From contig JAXGLZ010000002.1 in the NCBI GenBank assembly GCA_040768925.1, positions 1 to 64,000 of the forward strand: a stretch of 64,000 nt of DNA. The letters run 5' to 3'. Every line of letters starts with the position of its first letter. Position 1 is the first letter of the stretch. The position numbers were made by a program, and so were the translations under genes. The stretch comes from CALNBC01 sp040768925. Lineage in GTDB: Bacteria > Bacillota > Clostridia > Christensenellales > CALWSW01. Shown piece after piece: positions 1-8,971 of the stretch. The notes below the pieces were generated by a model. That model was not told the origin of the DNA and searched no databases. It saw only the letters and a list, made by a program, of their open reading frames with translations.

Positions 1-15
1 GCAAAAATGTTTGTC

Positions 16-60
16 GATATGTTCCCACATACGGCAGTCAATCTTTGATATGTTTCCACA
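16..60. repeat. Two direct copies of a 14-bp motif, possible IS end
   Basis: GATATGTTCCCACA (16-29) and GATATGTTTCCACA (47-60) differ at one base and lie 31 bp apart. Several short direct repeats at a terminus are typical of IS21-family ends. The element body would lie to the left, outside the window, so the family is only an inference. Confidence 0.4.
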
Positions 61-264
61 AATAAAAATCACTAAAAAAGGAACATGGTAATTTCCATTT
101 GATAGCTATCCCCTCATCTCAAAACATGTTGAAGCCGTAACACGACTTGTGAAGGAGTGAAACGACTGAAGAAGTCGATGTACGTCTCATGCCAGGAATG
201 TCCAAGAACCCGACCGTAGGGAGAAGTGATTGGGTACATTCTACGGCATAGTAAACATCACACT

Positions 265-294
265 CCGTAGGGGCAGACGACCTTGTCTGCCCGA
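265..294. repeat. REP-like hairpin repeat
   Basis: A perfect 8-bp inverted repeat, GGGCAGAC (271-278) and GTCTGCCC (285-292), is preceded by CGTAG. The form CGTAGGGGC...GCCC resembles small interspersed REP-type repeats seen between genes in many bacteria. Apart from this and the leftmost repeats I see no gene in 1-599. Confidence 0.45.
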
Positions 295-599
295 ATTATA
301 TACGACACAAAGTTTATAAACTACAAACCTAAACATTATTTGTGACTAACATCATAGGGGCTAATTTTAGTGTTTCTGAGTTTGTCATAGTGTATAACAT
401 GGTGTAGTTATGTAAAATTGAAAACTTAATAAAGAAAGTAATATGGCGAAGTTTAAGGTTCAACCATGGACCAAATAAACTCGCTTTTTTTATGTCAAAA
501 ACAAAAATTAAGAAAAGTTCTAACGTTGAGTTTTTATGTAAAATACAAAGTTACAAAGTTTTGTAGATAATGATAGACATGGGATTAGTGAAATTTGCA

Positions 600-628
600 T
601 TGAAAAAGGGAAATAAATATGTTAATAT
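600..628 (+). promoter_or_regulatory. Sigma-A type promoter of marR-MATE
   Basis: TTGAAA (600-605), a 17-bp spacer and TAATAT (623-628) form a near-consensus promoter about 40 bp before the MarR start. The -10 element lies inside the inverted repeat at 623-650, so repressor binding would block it. Confidence 0.7.
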
Positions 629-650
629 AGTTCAATGATGAACTATATTA
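623..650. promoter_or_regulatory. MarR-type operator palindrome
   Basis: TAATATAGTTCA (623-634) and TGAACTATATTA (639-650) are perfect 12-bp arms around ATGA. The palindrome covers the -10 box and transcription start and ends just before the ribosome site (gtgagg). This fits autorepression by the MarR protein encoded next. Confidence 0.7.
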
Positions 651-669
651 GAGAGTGAGGTGGGTTTAA

Positions 670-1125
670 ATGAAAAATGAAATAGTTAATAATAAAAATA
701 GTCTTTTTTTAATATTTAATTGGAAGCTAAAAAAGATGTATGAAAAAATGTTTTATCAGCTAACAGAGGAATTACAATTGACCCAAAATGAAATCGATGT
801 ACTTCTATTTTTGAATAATAATAGTCCACTTGATACTGCAAGGGATATAGCGAGATATCGTGCCATGTCAAAGTCTATGATATCAAAATCTGTAGATTCT
901 TTATATAGAAAAGGTTTTTTATCATATGAGACAGATGAAACAGATAAAAGATGTATTCATCTAAAAATTAAACCAGTGGCTATTCCAATTGTAGAAAAAT
1001 TACATGAGGCTCAAAAAGAGTTTTTTTATATTCTTACTTATAATATTACTAAAGAAGAATATAAAGCAATGGAAACAGTATTAAATAAGATGTATGCAAA
1101 CATCATTGATCAATTTGACGAATGA
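670..1125 (+). CDS. MarR family transcriptional regulator
   Basis: Complete 151-aa winged-helix repressor. The recognition helix region (about residues 55-75, ARDIARYRAMSKSMISK) is followed by a wing with the DKR motif (DETDKRCIHL, about 88-97), as usual in MarR proteins, which commonly repress a neighbouring efflux pump and release DNA on binding a small molecule. The MATE exporter starts 16 bp downstream on the same strand, and a perfect palindrome overlaps the promoter, so the protein probably controls itself and the pump. The ligand cannot be read from sequence. The very AT-rich codon use matches the rest of the left block only. Confidence 0.85.
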   Translation: MKNEIVNNKNSLFLIFNWKLKKMYEKMFYQLTEELQLTQNEIDVLLFLNNNSPLDTARDIARYRAMSKSMISKSVDSLYRKGFLSYETDETDKRCIHLKIKPVAIPIVEKLHEAQKEFFYILTYNITKEEYKAMETVLNKMYANIIDQFDE

Positions 1126-1141
1126 AAAGGGGATAGAAGAA

Positions 1142-2506
1142 ATGGAAAATAAACAACAAATGGAATTAGGGACTAAAAGTATAAGTAAATTACTTTTTAG
1201 TATGGCTATTCCTGCAATTACAGCACAGGTTATCAATCTTCTGTACAATATGATAGATAGAATGTATATTGGACATATTCCAGAAGTCGGGGCTACTGCC
1301 CTAACTGCAGTAGGTGTGACCATGCCAATCATTATGGTTATATCAGCATTTGCCGCTTTAGTTAGTATGGGTGGTGCGCCACGTTCTTCTATTATGATGG
1401 GAAAAGGAGATAAGGATACTGCCGAAAAAATACTTGGAAACTGTACCACTGCATTAGTATTGATTTCAGTCACATTAACAGCTGTAGGTTTGATATTTGG
1501 GGAGAAAATGTTAATGACATTTGGGGCTAGTGAAAATACTATAAAATATGCATTGGATTATTTAAATATCTATGCTTTTGGAACACTATTTGTGCAACTT
1601 GCTTTAGGTCTCAATGCATTTATTACTGCACAGGGATTTGCTAAAATGAGTATGCTTACAGTATTAGTTGGTGCAGTATTAAACATTATATTAGACCCTA
1701 TTTTTATCTTTGGATTTAATATGGGAGTAAAAGGTGCAGCTTTAGCAACAGTAATATCACAAGGAGTTTCTGCATTATTGGTTATGAAATTTCTTACAGG
1801 AAATAAAACCTTATTAAAAATCAAGAAAGAATATTTAAAGATAGACTTTAAGGTATTATTACCTTGTATTGCCCTTGGACTATCACCATTTATTATGCAA
1901 TCAACAGAAAGCATTTTAGCCATATCATTTAATACATCTTTACTTAAATATGGTGGAGATTTAGCAGTAGGGGCTATGACTATCCTATCAAGTGTTATGC
2001 AGTTTTCTATGCTACCATTAGTTGGACTTACCCAAGGAGCTACACCAATTATTAGTTTTAACTATGGAGCAGGTAATGGTAAGAGGGTTAAGGAAGCATT
2101 TTTGTTACTACTTAAGATATCTTTGATTTATTCAATAGGATTGTGGGCAATCACAATGTTATCACCACAAATATTTGCTAAAATGTTTACGAAGGATGCT
2201 GAATTGATTAATATTTCTATTAAAGCAATGAGAATTTATATGGCTGCTTCTTTGCTATTTGGAATTCAAATTAGTTGCCAACAGACTTTTATTGCCTTGG
2301 GAAATGCAAAGACATCTGTATTTTTAGCTATTTTGCGTAAAATAATCCTTTTAATTCCTCTAATATATATATTACCTTTATTCTTACAAAATAAGGTCAA
2401 TGCAGTATTTTTAGCAGAACCAGTAGCTGATATTATTGCTGTTACAATAACCGGTATAATGTTTGCTATCCAATTCAAAACTGTATTAAGAGAATTAGAA
2501 GCCTAG
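1142..2506 (+). CDS. MATE family efflux transporter
   Basis: 454-aa inner-membrane multidrug/toxin exporter, full length for the family, with about 12 hydrophobic segments in two similar halves. Family-typical stretches include the N-terminal LLFSMAIPAITAQVINLLYN and the GVKGAALATVISQG motif mid-protein. The ATG at 1142 is chosen because AAAAGGGG lies 8-14 bp before it; an upstream in-frame ATG at 1094 lies inside marR and lacks a ribosome site. It is the second gene of a marR-MATE operon. Such pumps exchange Na+ or H+ for cationic drugs; the substrate here is unknown. A 58-bp piece of its 5' end recurs at 6376-6433. Confidence 0.9.
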   Translation: MENKQQMELGTKSISKLLFSMAIPAITAQVINLLYNMIDRMYIGHIPEVGATALTAVGVTMPIIMVISAFAALVSMGGAPRSSIMMGKGDKDTAEKILGNCTTALVLISVTLTAVGLIFGEKMLMTFGASENTIKYALDYLNIYAFGTLFVQLALGLNAFITAQGFAKMSMLTVLVGAVLNIILDPIFIFGFNMGVKGAALATVISQGVSALLVMKFLTGNKTLLKIKKEYLKIDFKVLLPCIALGLSPFIMQSTESILAISFNTSLLKYGGDLAVGAMTILSSVMQFSMLPLVGLTQGATPIISFNYGAGNGKRVKEAFLLLLKISLIYSIGLWAITMLSPQIFAKMFTKDAELINISIKAMRIYMAASLLFGIQISCQQTFIALGNAKTSVFLAILRKIILLIPLIYILPLFLQNKVNAVFLAEPVADIIAVTITGIMFAIQFKTVLRELEA

Positions 2507-2578
2507 ATAATTTAAGGTATGGGTTTAAGATTTGTTCATAAAACAATTTTTTAAAATTTAAATTGAGGAGTGATAATA

Positions 2579-3286
2579 ATGTTTTATCCTTTTGGTTATT
2601 TTAGATTTGATCCAACAATGATTATTTTAATTCCAGCAGTTATCTTAACTATATATGCTCAAGGTAAAGTGCAATCAAGTTTTGCTAAATATTTGAGAAT
2701 CCCAACAAAAAGAGGATATACTGGAGTTCAAGTAGCAAGAAACTTACTAGATCAACATGGTTTGCAAAATATACCAATTGAGGTTTCCCATGGTAAGCTA
2801 AGTGATCATTATGATCCAACAAAACGAGTTTTAAGGCTATCACAAGAAGTATACCAAGGATATTCCATAGCTTCAGTTAGTGTGGCTGCTCATGAGGTAG
2901 GACATGCTATTCAGCATGCTAATGGATACATCCCATTATCTTTAAGGAATAAGGTTTTTCCAGTAGCTAGAATTGGTTCTTCTTTAGCATGGCCGTTTAT
3001 GATTGTAGGATTACTTATTCCTAGTTTAGGTAGCCTTATGAATATAGGAATAATACTTTTTGGAATGGCAGTTTTATTTCAAATTATTACACTTCCAGTA
3101 GAATTTAATGCAAGCAGCAGAGCTTTAAATCTGCTTGATACCAGTGGTTTTCTTGCAGAAGATGAATCTAAAGGAGCAAAAAAAGTACTAAATGCTGCAG
3201 CCTTAACCTATGTAGCAGCTATGGCAAATGGTATAGCACAATTAATGAGGCTTATTTTAATTAGAAATAGAAATAGTCAAGAATAA
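2579..3286 (+). CDS. Membrane zinc metallopeptidase, YugP-like
   Basis: 235-aa member of the YugP family of membrane-bound neutral zinc peptidases. The zinc site HEVGH is at residues 105-109, in AAHEVGHAIQHANGY, and hydrophobic helices lie at both ends (about 10-30 and 135-170), putting the active site at the membrane. The ATG at 2579 is used because GAGGAG sits 8 bp upstream; a GTG at 2570 would overlap that ribosome site. Physiological substrates of the family are poorly known. The gene appears intact although it sits beside decaying genes. Confidence 0.88.
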   Translation: MFYPFGYFRFDPTMIILIPAVILTIYAQGKVQSSFAKYLRIPTKRGYTGVQVARNLLDQHGLQNIPIEVSHGKLSDHYDPTKRVLRLSQEVYQGYSIASVSVAAHEVGHAIQHANGYIPLSLRNKVFPVARIGSSLAWPFMIVGLLIPSLGSLMNIGIILFGMAVLFQIITLPVEFNASSRALNLLDTSGFLAEDESKGAKKVLNAAALTYVAAMANGIAQLMRLILIRNRNSQE

Positions 3287-3350
3287 AAAAATCTAATTTT
3301 TAGTAGCAGGACATATAAATTAATTTATAGTTTATATGGAGGACATATTT

Positions 3351-3979
3351 ATGAATAAAATTGCAATTATTACTGATTCAAATAGTGGCATTACTCAGGA
3401 ACAGGCTGATAAATTAGGGGTTTTTATTATTCCAATGCCTGTGGTTGTAGGGGAAGAAATATATTATGAAGGTGTTAACATAGGCAGAAATCAGTTCTAT
3501 GAAAAGCTTTCGCAAGATATAAACATTTCAACCTCACAGCCTTCGCCTACTGATGTAATCCAGTTATGGAATGATCTATTGATAAGTTATGATGAGATAG
3601 TTTATATACCAATGTCAAGTAGCCTAAGTGGAAGCTATCATACTTCGGTAATGCTATCAAATGAATTTGATGGGAAAGTTCATGTAGTTAATAACCAGAG
3701 AATTTCTGTTTCTCAAAGACAATCTGTACTGGATGCCTTAGAAATGATTAGTGTAGGCATGTCTGCATTGGATATAAAGGAAACCCTGGAAAAGGATAAA
3801 TACAATTCAAGTATCTATATTACAGTGGATACCCTTGAATATTTGAAAAAGGGTGGAAGAATTACTTCAACTGTAGTGACTATTGGATCTATTTAAAGAT
3901 AAGGCCAATTTTACAAATTCAAGGTGAAAAGTTAGACTCCTTTGCAAAAGCAAGAACTATAAATAGTTCAAAAAGATAA
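3351..3979 (+). pseudogene. degV: DegV family fatty-acid-binding protein, frameshifted
   Basis: The first 181 codons (MNKIAIITDSNSGI...) match the N-terminal domain of DegV lipid-binding proteins, including the LKKGGRI segment. Reading stops at 3894-3896. From 3893 another frame continues the family sequence (LKIRPILQIQGEKLDSFAKA) and then stops at 3977-3979, so one base has been lost near 3890. Intact DegV is about 280 aa, and the final ~70 residues are missing even after correction. Ribosome site GGAGG at 3338-3342 supports ATG 3351. A short coiled-coil-like reading at 4003-4055 cannot be assigned. A sequencing indel could explain the frameshift but not the lost end. Confidence 0.8.
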
Positions 3980-4110
3980 TGATATATGTTCTTTATTGAA
4001 AAGAGAGATTAGTTTATTAAACAGTGAGATCCATACACTGATTAGTAAGAAGAAGTAATTATTACTGAGATTACCAGTTAAGTCGATAGATATATTTATT
4101 ATTATTTGAG

Positions 4111-5654
4111 TTGATTTATAAAGGGTTAATATTAATATTATTTAAACCTATTCTAAATATTATTATTTCTTTATTTATTAGGGCTAGTGGATATGAGATT
4201 TTAATTAATGGAGAAATATCCCAGTTTCTATTAAGTTTTACAGGGATTCTTATGGTTATGGTAGTAATGACTGTATCTGTAATTCTTATATATTATGAGT
4301 TTAGTGTAATTTTATTAATTCTAGATAGGAATAATAAGAAAGAGAGAATAAAATTATTAGAGGTTACTGAAACAGCCCTATTAAAGTTAAAGAATGTGAT
4401 TAGAAATAGACAGATAGGATTAGCATTATATGTTTTAGTTTTAATCCCAATTTTAAATATTGGAATACAATCATCTCTTTTACCTACCCTATCTATTCCA
4501 GATTTTATAACGGGAGAGGTTGCTAAGTATCCAGGAAGTGGAATATTATTTTTTTACTAGGATTTGCCTTGGTATATTTATTTGCAAAACTATTTATAGT
4601 CCTACCTATAATGATATTTAGTGAAAAATCTTTTAAAGAGGCTTCAAAAATTAGTTTTAAAACAATAAAAGGTGAAGGGTTTCAAATTGCATTCTTAATA
4701 ATAGTGGGAATGTTAACTTGGATAATGTTAACATATCTACCCTTTATGGTACTCAAAAATGTTCAGTTTATATTGCTTCGAGTGTTAAGAGGTGTATCTA
4801 ATATATCTATGACAATATTTACTTTACTCATTTCCCCATTCATATTGTCAATAAGTCTTGAAAGCTATAACTCCTATACTAAATCTGAGTATTTAAGCAG
4901 GGAAGAAGCTGATAGGAAAATAAGATTGGGATATGTAGGTAAAAAAGTATGAAATATATTGGAAGTTACTTTAGAATTTGTACAAACTTTAATATTAAAA
5001 GCTAGGAATCATATAAAGATAACTCTCCTTTTAACTTTAGTTTTAATAATGGGATTAAATATATATGGTGAAGAGAGTGTAAGACCTATTTACGATAAAC
5101 AGCTATTAATAGGCCATAGGGGAGGAGAATATGGGGCTGAGAATACAATAGACACAATCATCTTTACCGGGACTAATGGTGCTGATTATGTGGAAATGGA
5201 TGTTTTACTTACTAAGGATAATGTTCCTGTGGTTATTCATGATAATAATTTAAAAAGGTTAGGGAATATATCTAAAAATATAAGTGATTTGACCCTAGAA
5301 AAAGAAGGAATATTAGAAGAAACTATATTCCAATCATCAGAAGAGAATATAATAAGTGAGTTTAATGGGAAGTATGAAGAATTATCTATTGGTTATGTAT
5401 TTATAGGAAAACTAGGAGCTTTTTCAGCAAGGAAAATGTCTAAAATGCCAATAGATTTTATATCAGCAGAATAATCACTTATTAATAAAAATATGATAAG
5501 AGAAACTCATAAGTCTGGTAAGGCAGTTTTTGCCTGGACTATAAATGATGATTATAAAGCAGAAAGATTACTAGAACTTGGAGTAGATGGTATAATAACT
5601 GATTATCCGATGGAAATGCTGGAACTAAGAGATAAGTATAAAGATTATAACTAA
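4111..5654 (+). pseudogene. Membrane-anchored glycerophosphodiester phosphodiesterase, broken
   Basis: Three consecutive readings and a tail together make one GDPD with an N-terminal multi-pass membrane domain. 4111-4560 and 4569-4952 are the two halves of the membrane domain. 4959-5474 carries the catalytic start (LLIGHRGGEYGAENT, then VEMDVLLTKDNVPVVIHD, with the HR, E and D/H pattern of the family). An in-frame TAA at 5472 is followed by 59 more in-frame family codons (GKAVFAWTINDDYKAERLLE ... GVDGIITDYP) to 5654. Two frame breaks, one stop, a missing N-terminus and a missing stretch after ISDLTLEKEG (where intact enzymes carry about 80 more residues) mark it as dead. Intact enzymes hydrolyse lipid-derived glycerophosphodiesters. 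Confidence 0.85.
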
Positions 5655-5682
5655 ATAATCAGAAAAACAAGGGGGAAGTTAA

Positions 5683-6366
5683 ATGGAGAATTATGGTTCT
5701 AAAAAAATAGCTTTAACTGAAACAGCTTTACCACAAGAAGCAGAACAGATTTTTGAAAAAATAGTAAATCTTAGGGAACTTTTGATGACCTATAACTCTG
5801 CTATTAGAGAGGTAACTACAAAGCTAGAAATTCTAAATGATGAATTATCCATTAAAAATAGAAGAAATCCAATACAGTTTATTAAGTCTAGAGTTAAAAG
5901 TCCCTTGAGTATTGCTAATAAACTTCAGAGGTTAGAAAAAGAAATAAGTGTTAAGTCTATAATGAACTCTCTCAATGATGTAGCTGGAATACGTGTCATA
6001 TCTTCTTTTATTGATGATGTATATGAAATTGCAGATATGCTGGTTAAACAAGATGATGTTTTTCTAATTGAGACAAAGGACTATATTAAAAATCCTAAGC
6101 CTAATGGATATAGAAGTTATCATTTAATTGTGGAAGTGCCTGTTTTCTTTTCAGATAAAAAACAATTTGTTAAAGTTGAAATACAAATTCGTACAGTTGC
6201 AATGGATTTTTGGGCTAGTCTAGAGCATCAACTAAAATATAAAGAGAATCTGGAAAATCACCAAGATATAGAAGTTGAATTGAAACAATGCGCAGAGATT
6301 ATTGCTGAAACTGATTTACAGATGATGAATATTAGAAATAAGATAGAGGTAACTTGCAGTAAATAA
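5683..6366 (+). CDS. Small alarmone synthetase (RelA/SpoT domain only)
   Basis: 227-aa stand-alone (p)ppGpp synthetase of the YjbM/RelQ type: it transfers pyrophosphate from ATP to GDP or GTP as a stress signal. Visible motifs are the RVKSPLSIANKLQR basic loop (about 69-82), NDVAGIRVISSF (about 98-109), the G-loop NPKPNGYRSYHL (about 138-149) and the catalytic strand VEIQIRTVAMDFWASLEHQL (about 165-184). There is no HD hydrolase or TGS domain, so it can only make the alarmone. Ribosome site GGGGGAAG precedes the ATG. All motifs are present and it looks functional among dead neighbours. Confidence 0.92.
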   Translation: MENYGSKKIALTETALPQEAEQIFEKIVNLRELLMTYNSAIREVTTKLEILNDELSIKNRRNPIQFIKSRVKSPLSIANKLQRLEKEISVKSIMNSLNDVAGIRVISSFIDDVYEIADMLVKQDDVFLIETKDYIKNPKPNGYRSYHLIVEVPVFFSDKKQFVKVEIQIRTVAMDFWASLEHQLKYKENLENHQDIEVELKQCAEIIAETDLQMMNIRNKIEVTCSK

Positions 6367-6375
6367 TAATCCATC

Positions 6376-6433
6376 ACTAGAAGTATAAGTAAATTATATT
6401 TTAGTATGGATGTTCCTGCAATTATGGCACAGA
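6376..6433 (+). repeat. 58-bp duplicated fragment of the MATE gene 5' end
   Basis: 6376-6433 matches 1172-1229, the start of the MATE gene, with only a handful of differences. It encodes TRSISKLYFSMDVPAIMAQ against TKSISKLLFSMAIPAITAQ in the MATE protein. It is in the same reading frame as the TetR gene that follows, so the TetR start codon is MATE-derived. Confidence 0.8.
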
Positions 6434-6999
6434 CAAGGGTAAAAATTACAAAAACAATTGAAAGTTTTGAAAATAAAGCATATAAAGTGGTTAGTGGGCT
6501 TATAGCTGATAAAGGATATGCTGAACTTAGTATGAAGATGATTGCTAAGGAAATGGATGTTGCCGTAGAAACTCTTTATAACTATTATAAGAACAAAGAA
6601 GATCTTACAACCTCAGTAATATATATAAGTTGGGTAGAAACTTTTAGGAAACTAGATGATATTTTAGAGGGACCTAAAAGTTCGAAAGAAAAAGCGAGTA
6701 TATTCCTTTCTCTTCTTTACGATGAAATGGAAGAAAGGAGAGGTTTGGATAATGAAATGTTGAACTCTAGTTTTTTTAAGAATGAAAAACTTATTCAAGT
6801 GCAAACTGAGTTTAGGAAAAGATGGGAAAAACTTATCCTTGAATGGGGGGAGAATAAAGGGATTAATTTTAGTGAAGATTACACTAATCGGGTCATAAAC
6901 ACCATGGTTTCAACAATTACTAATAGTTTAAATGAATTTGAAGAAGAAAAAGAAGCTAATAAAATTTTTATAGAAGATCTATTGTATAAATTACTGTAG
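6406..6999 (+). CDS. TetR family regulator with MATE-derived N-terminus
   Basis: 197 aa from ATG 6406 (or 191 from ATG 6424). The TetR DNA-binding domain is clear: KGYAELSMKMIAKEMDVAVE then TLYNYYKNKEDL (about residues 41-72 of the long form), followed by an all-helical ligand domain of unknown specificity. No ribosome site precedes either ATG, and the first nine residues belong to the duplicated MATE fragment. The native 5' end seems to have been replaced by recombination, so expression is doubtful. A truncated MATE gene lies downstream, making an old tetR-MATE pair likely. Confidence 0.75.
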   Translation: MDVPAIMAQTRVKITKTIESFENKAYKVVSGLIADKGYAELSMKMIAKEMDVAVETLYNYYKNKEDLTTSVIYISWVETFRKLDDILEGPKSSKEKASIFLSLLYDEMEERRGLDNEMLNSSFFKNEKLIQVQTEFRKRWEKLILEWGENKGINFSEDYTNRVINTMVSTITNSLNEFEEEKEANKIFIEDLLYKLL

Positions 7000-7145
7000 T
7001 GATTTGTAGTAATCACCCAGTAATTATTTTTTACTAAGCAATGAACCGTGATTCATAAGAGATATAAGAGCTTGAGTATGAATAGTAACAAAGTAAATTA
7101 CATGTACAATTAGAAAAATATATTTAAATCATGAAAGGTGATTAG

Positions 7146-7638
7146 ATGGAGAAAAACAATAAGGAGAGATCTAAAAGTCTAGAAGCAGAGCCTATAGTAA
7201 GTCTCTTAGTTAAACATTCCATACCAGCTATTGTTGGAATGCTTGTAAATTTACTTTACAATATAGTGGATAGAATTTTCATAGGAAGAGGGGTAGGCGG
7301 AGTTGCCATTGGAGCAATTTATTTAGGGATGCCTCTTATGCTTATTATTATGGCCTTTGGTATGCTTGTGGGAATTGGAGGTAATACTTTAGTTTCCATA
7401 CGACTTGGCCAGGATAGGCAAGATGAGGCTAATCAGATTGCTAGCAATTCTTTAATGTTGCTTACTATAATAGGTGTTATTTTTACTATATTAGGCTTAA
7501 TATTCCTTGAACCAATATTAAAAATATTTGGTGCCAGTTGTTTCAGCTTTATGGGTCTTGTATTATTTTTATTCTAAAAAAAGTGTTCTTTCAATCCAGA
7601 GAAAATATCTCAAAATAAAGTCATCAAAAATCAGATAA
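7146..7638 (+). pseudogene. MATE efflux transporter remnant with internal deletion
   Basis: The first ~130 codons (SIPAIVGMLVNLLYNIVDRI and following helices) are a MATE N-terminus different from the gene at 1142. Directly after KIFGAS the sequence jumps to another frame, 7540-7638, reading VSALWVLYYFYSKKSVLSIQ and on to a TAA at 7636. That segment belongs roughly 80 residues further along a MATE protein. The middle of the first half and all of the second half are therefore gone. The ribosome site AAAGGTG before ATG 7146 survives. Confidence 0.85.
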
Positions 7639-7648
7639 TTTTATTCCA

Positions 7649-8313
7649 ATGGATATTCCTGTTCCGAAAATTGATGATGATGAGGTTCTTGTTGAAGTTA
7701 AAGCTATAGGTGTTGGGATTCAAGATGGGTATTTTTTCCCTAAAAATATAGAGTTTCCGTATCCAATTGGTATGGAAGGATCAGGAATTATAAATAAGGT
7801 GGGAAAAAATGTAGCCGATTTTCAAGAAGGGGACAGGGTGGCATTTGTTGGAGTCCTGGAACCTAAAGGAGGAGCATATGCTGAATATATGATCCTTGGA
7901 AAGCAATCTTTGATTGTTCCAATACCAGGTGAGATGAGTTTTATAGAGGCAGCTGCCATTCCTGTTTCTGGCAATACCATGATAAAGGTGTTGAAAGCTC
8001 TTGAACTTAAACCAAGTAATACTTTGTTTATTGCTGGGGCATCAGGTTCTAATGGTACATTTGCTATTCAACTTGCTAAGGCTATAGGTTGTACTATATC
8101 AGCATCTGCATCAAAGAAGAATCATGATTATATGAAATCTCTTGGGGTAGAAAAGACTGTAGATTATAATGATCCTAACTGGATTGACCAGGTCCTAGAG
8201 TGGATGCCAGGAGGAGTAGATGCGGCTATTGCAATTCAACCCAATACTAGTGTTTCAAGTATGAAGGTTGTAAAAGACGGGCTAGAGGAAAGACCATTAT
8301 AGAAATAAAATAG
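7649..8313 (+). pseudogene. Medium-chain dehydrogenase/quinone oxidoreductase remnant
   Basis: The reading 7649-8302 covers the GroES-like fold and the Rossmann start (IAGASGSNGTFAIQLAKA) of a zinc-free NADPH:quinone oxidoreductase-like MDR protein. It breaks off after SSMKVVKDG. A different frame then supplies the normal family ending GKTIIEIK and TAG at 8311-8313. About 80 residues between these points are deleted. The first ~25 residues are also missing; MDIPVPKIDDDEVLV normally follows a short N-terminal strand. It abuts the MATE remnant. Confidence 0.8.
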
Positions 8314-8392
8314 TTGATTCCCACGATAATCCTTGAGGTAAGCCATAAGAAGATAGGAAGAACCATATGAATATAAATTGTAATGAGTAAAG

Positions 8393-8416
8393 CCTTCAAA
8401 TATTTGAGGGTTTTGT
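8393..8416 (+). terminator. Rho-independent terminator
   Basis: CCTTCAAA (8393-8400) pairs with TTTGAGGG (8403-8410), followed by TTTTGTTGTTT. It closes the decayed left-block transcription unit. Confidence 0.6.
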
Positions 8417-8610
8417 TGTTTACAATTTAAAATAATTGTAAAATATAAGGTATGGCCGAATTATTGAAAAAGGTGTGGGAAGTCAAAAGTGGCAAATATG
8501 ATGTTTAGTCTCTGTATCTTCAATATGTATAATCAGAATTTTTCTGGAAATATAACCTGGCACCAAGGGGTAAATTTCAACTTACGACATCTTTATTATA
8601 CTCTCAAGGC

Positions 8611-8646
8611 ACGTTGAGAGCGTAGTATTGATGTCAAGGGTAAAAA
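8611..8646 (+). repeat. Interspersed 36-bp motif, copy A
   Basis: ACGTTGAGAG...GTATTGATGTCAAGGG plus an A-rich end. Related copies lie at 23397-23432 and 29150-29187, in the GC-rich block. The shared core is GTATTGATG-C--GGG. CTCTCAA/TTGAGAG (8601-8607, 8614-8620) forms a small hairpin across its start. Function unknown. Confidence 0.5.
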
Positions 8647-8659
8647 ATTGAGAGAGCTG

Positions 8660-8684
8660 AAAACCCTTATATATCAAGGGTTTT
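8660..8684. terminator. Hairpin AAAACCCTT/AAGGGTTTT
   Basis: Perfect 9-bp arms at 8660-8668 and 8676-8684 with a 7-base loop. The A-rich and T-rich flanks would allow termination in either direction, but no gene ends close by. Confidence 0.4.
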
Positions 8685-8774
8685 ATCACACATGGGTATG
8701 AAACCCATCAGGCGAAAAACATGAAAATATCGCTTCGCGGAAACAAGTCAATAAAGGCAGTATTTGATAGTCAA

Positions 8775-8892
8775 GTGGTCAGGTTAGATGTCATAGCCCC
8801 GCGAGTGGTCGGGTTAGATGTCAGCCTTCGCGAGTGGTCAGGTTAGATGTTTTTTTGGATTTTTCTGAGGTTGTGTGGTCAGGTTAGATGTA
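8775..8892. repeat. Four 17-bp direct repeats GTGGTCAGGTTAGATGT
   Basis: Copies start at 8775, 8805 (one change, CGGG for CAGG), 8834 and 8875. Steps are 30, 29 and 41 bp, and copies 1-3 are separated by short sequences ending in CGCGA. There is no transposase beside them. Multiple short repeats of this size fit binding sites at an IS21-type end left by a deleted element, or an array of protein-binding sites upstream of the next gene. Spacer lengths do not fit a CRISPR. Confidence 0.6.
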
Positions 8893-8971
8893 CGCTAATT
8901 TATCTAAAAGTTGATAATGAATATTGCCCTTTCAGGGTATTTCCAATAGCGAGAGAGGAGGACATTAAATA

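Noticed and set aside
8775..8892. CRISPR-like look of the four repeats
   Set aside because: Repeat unit too short, spacers only 12-24 bp and irregular, and no cas genes in the window.
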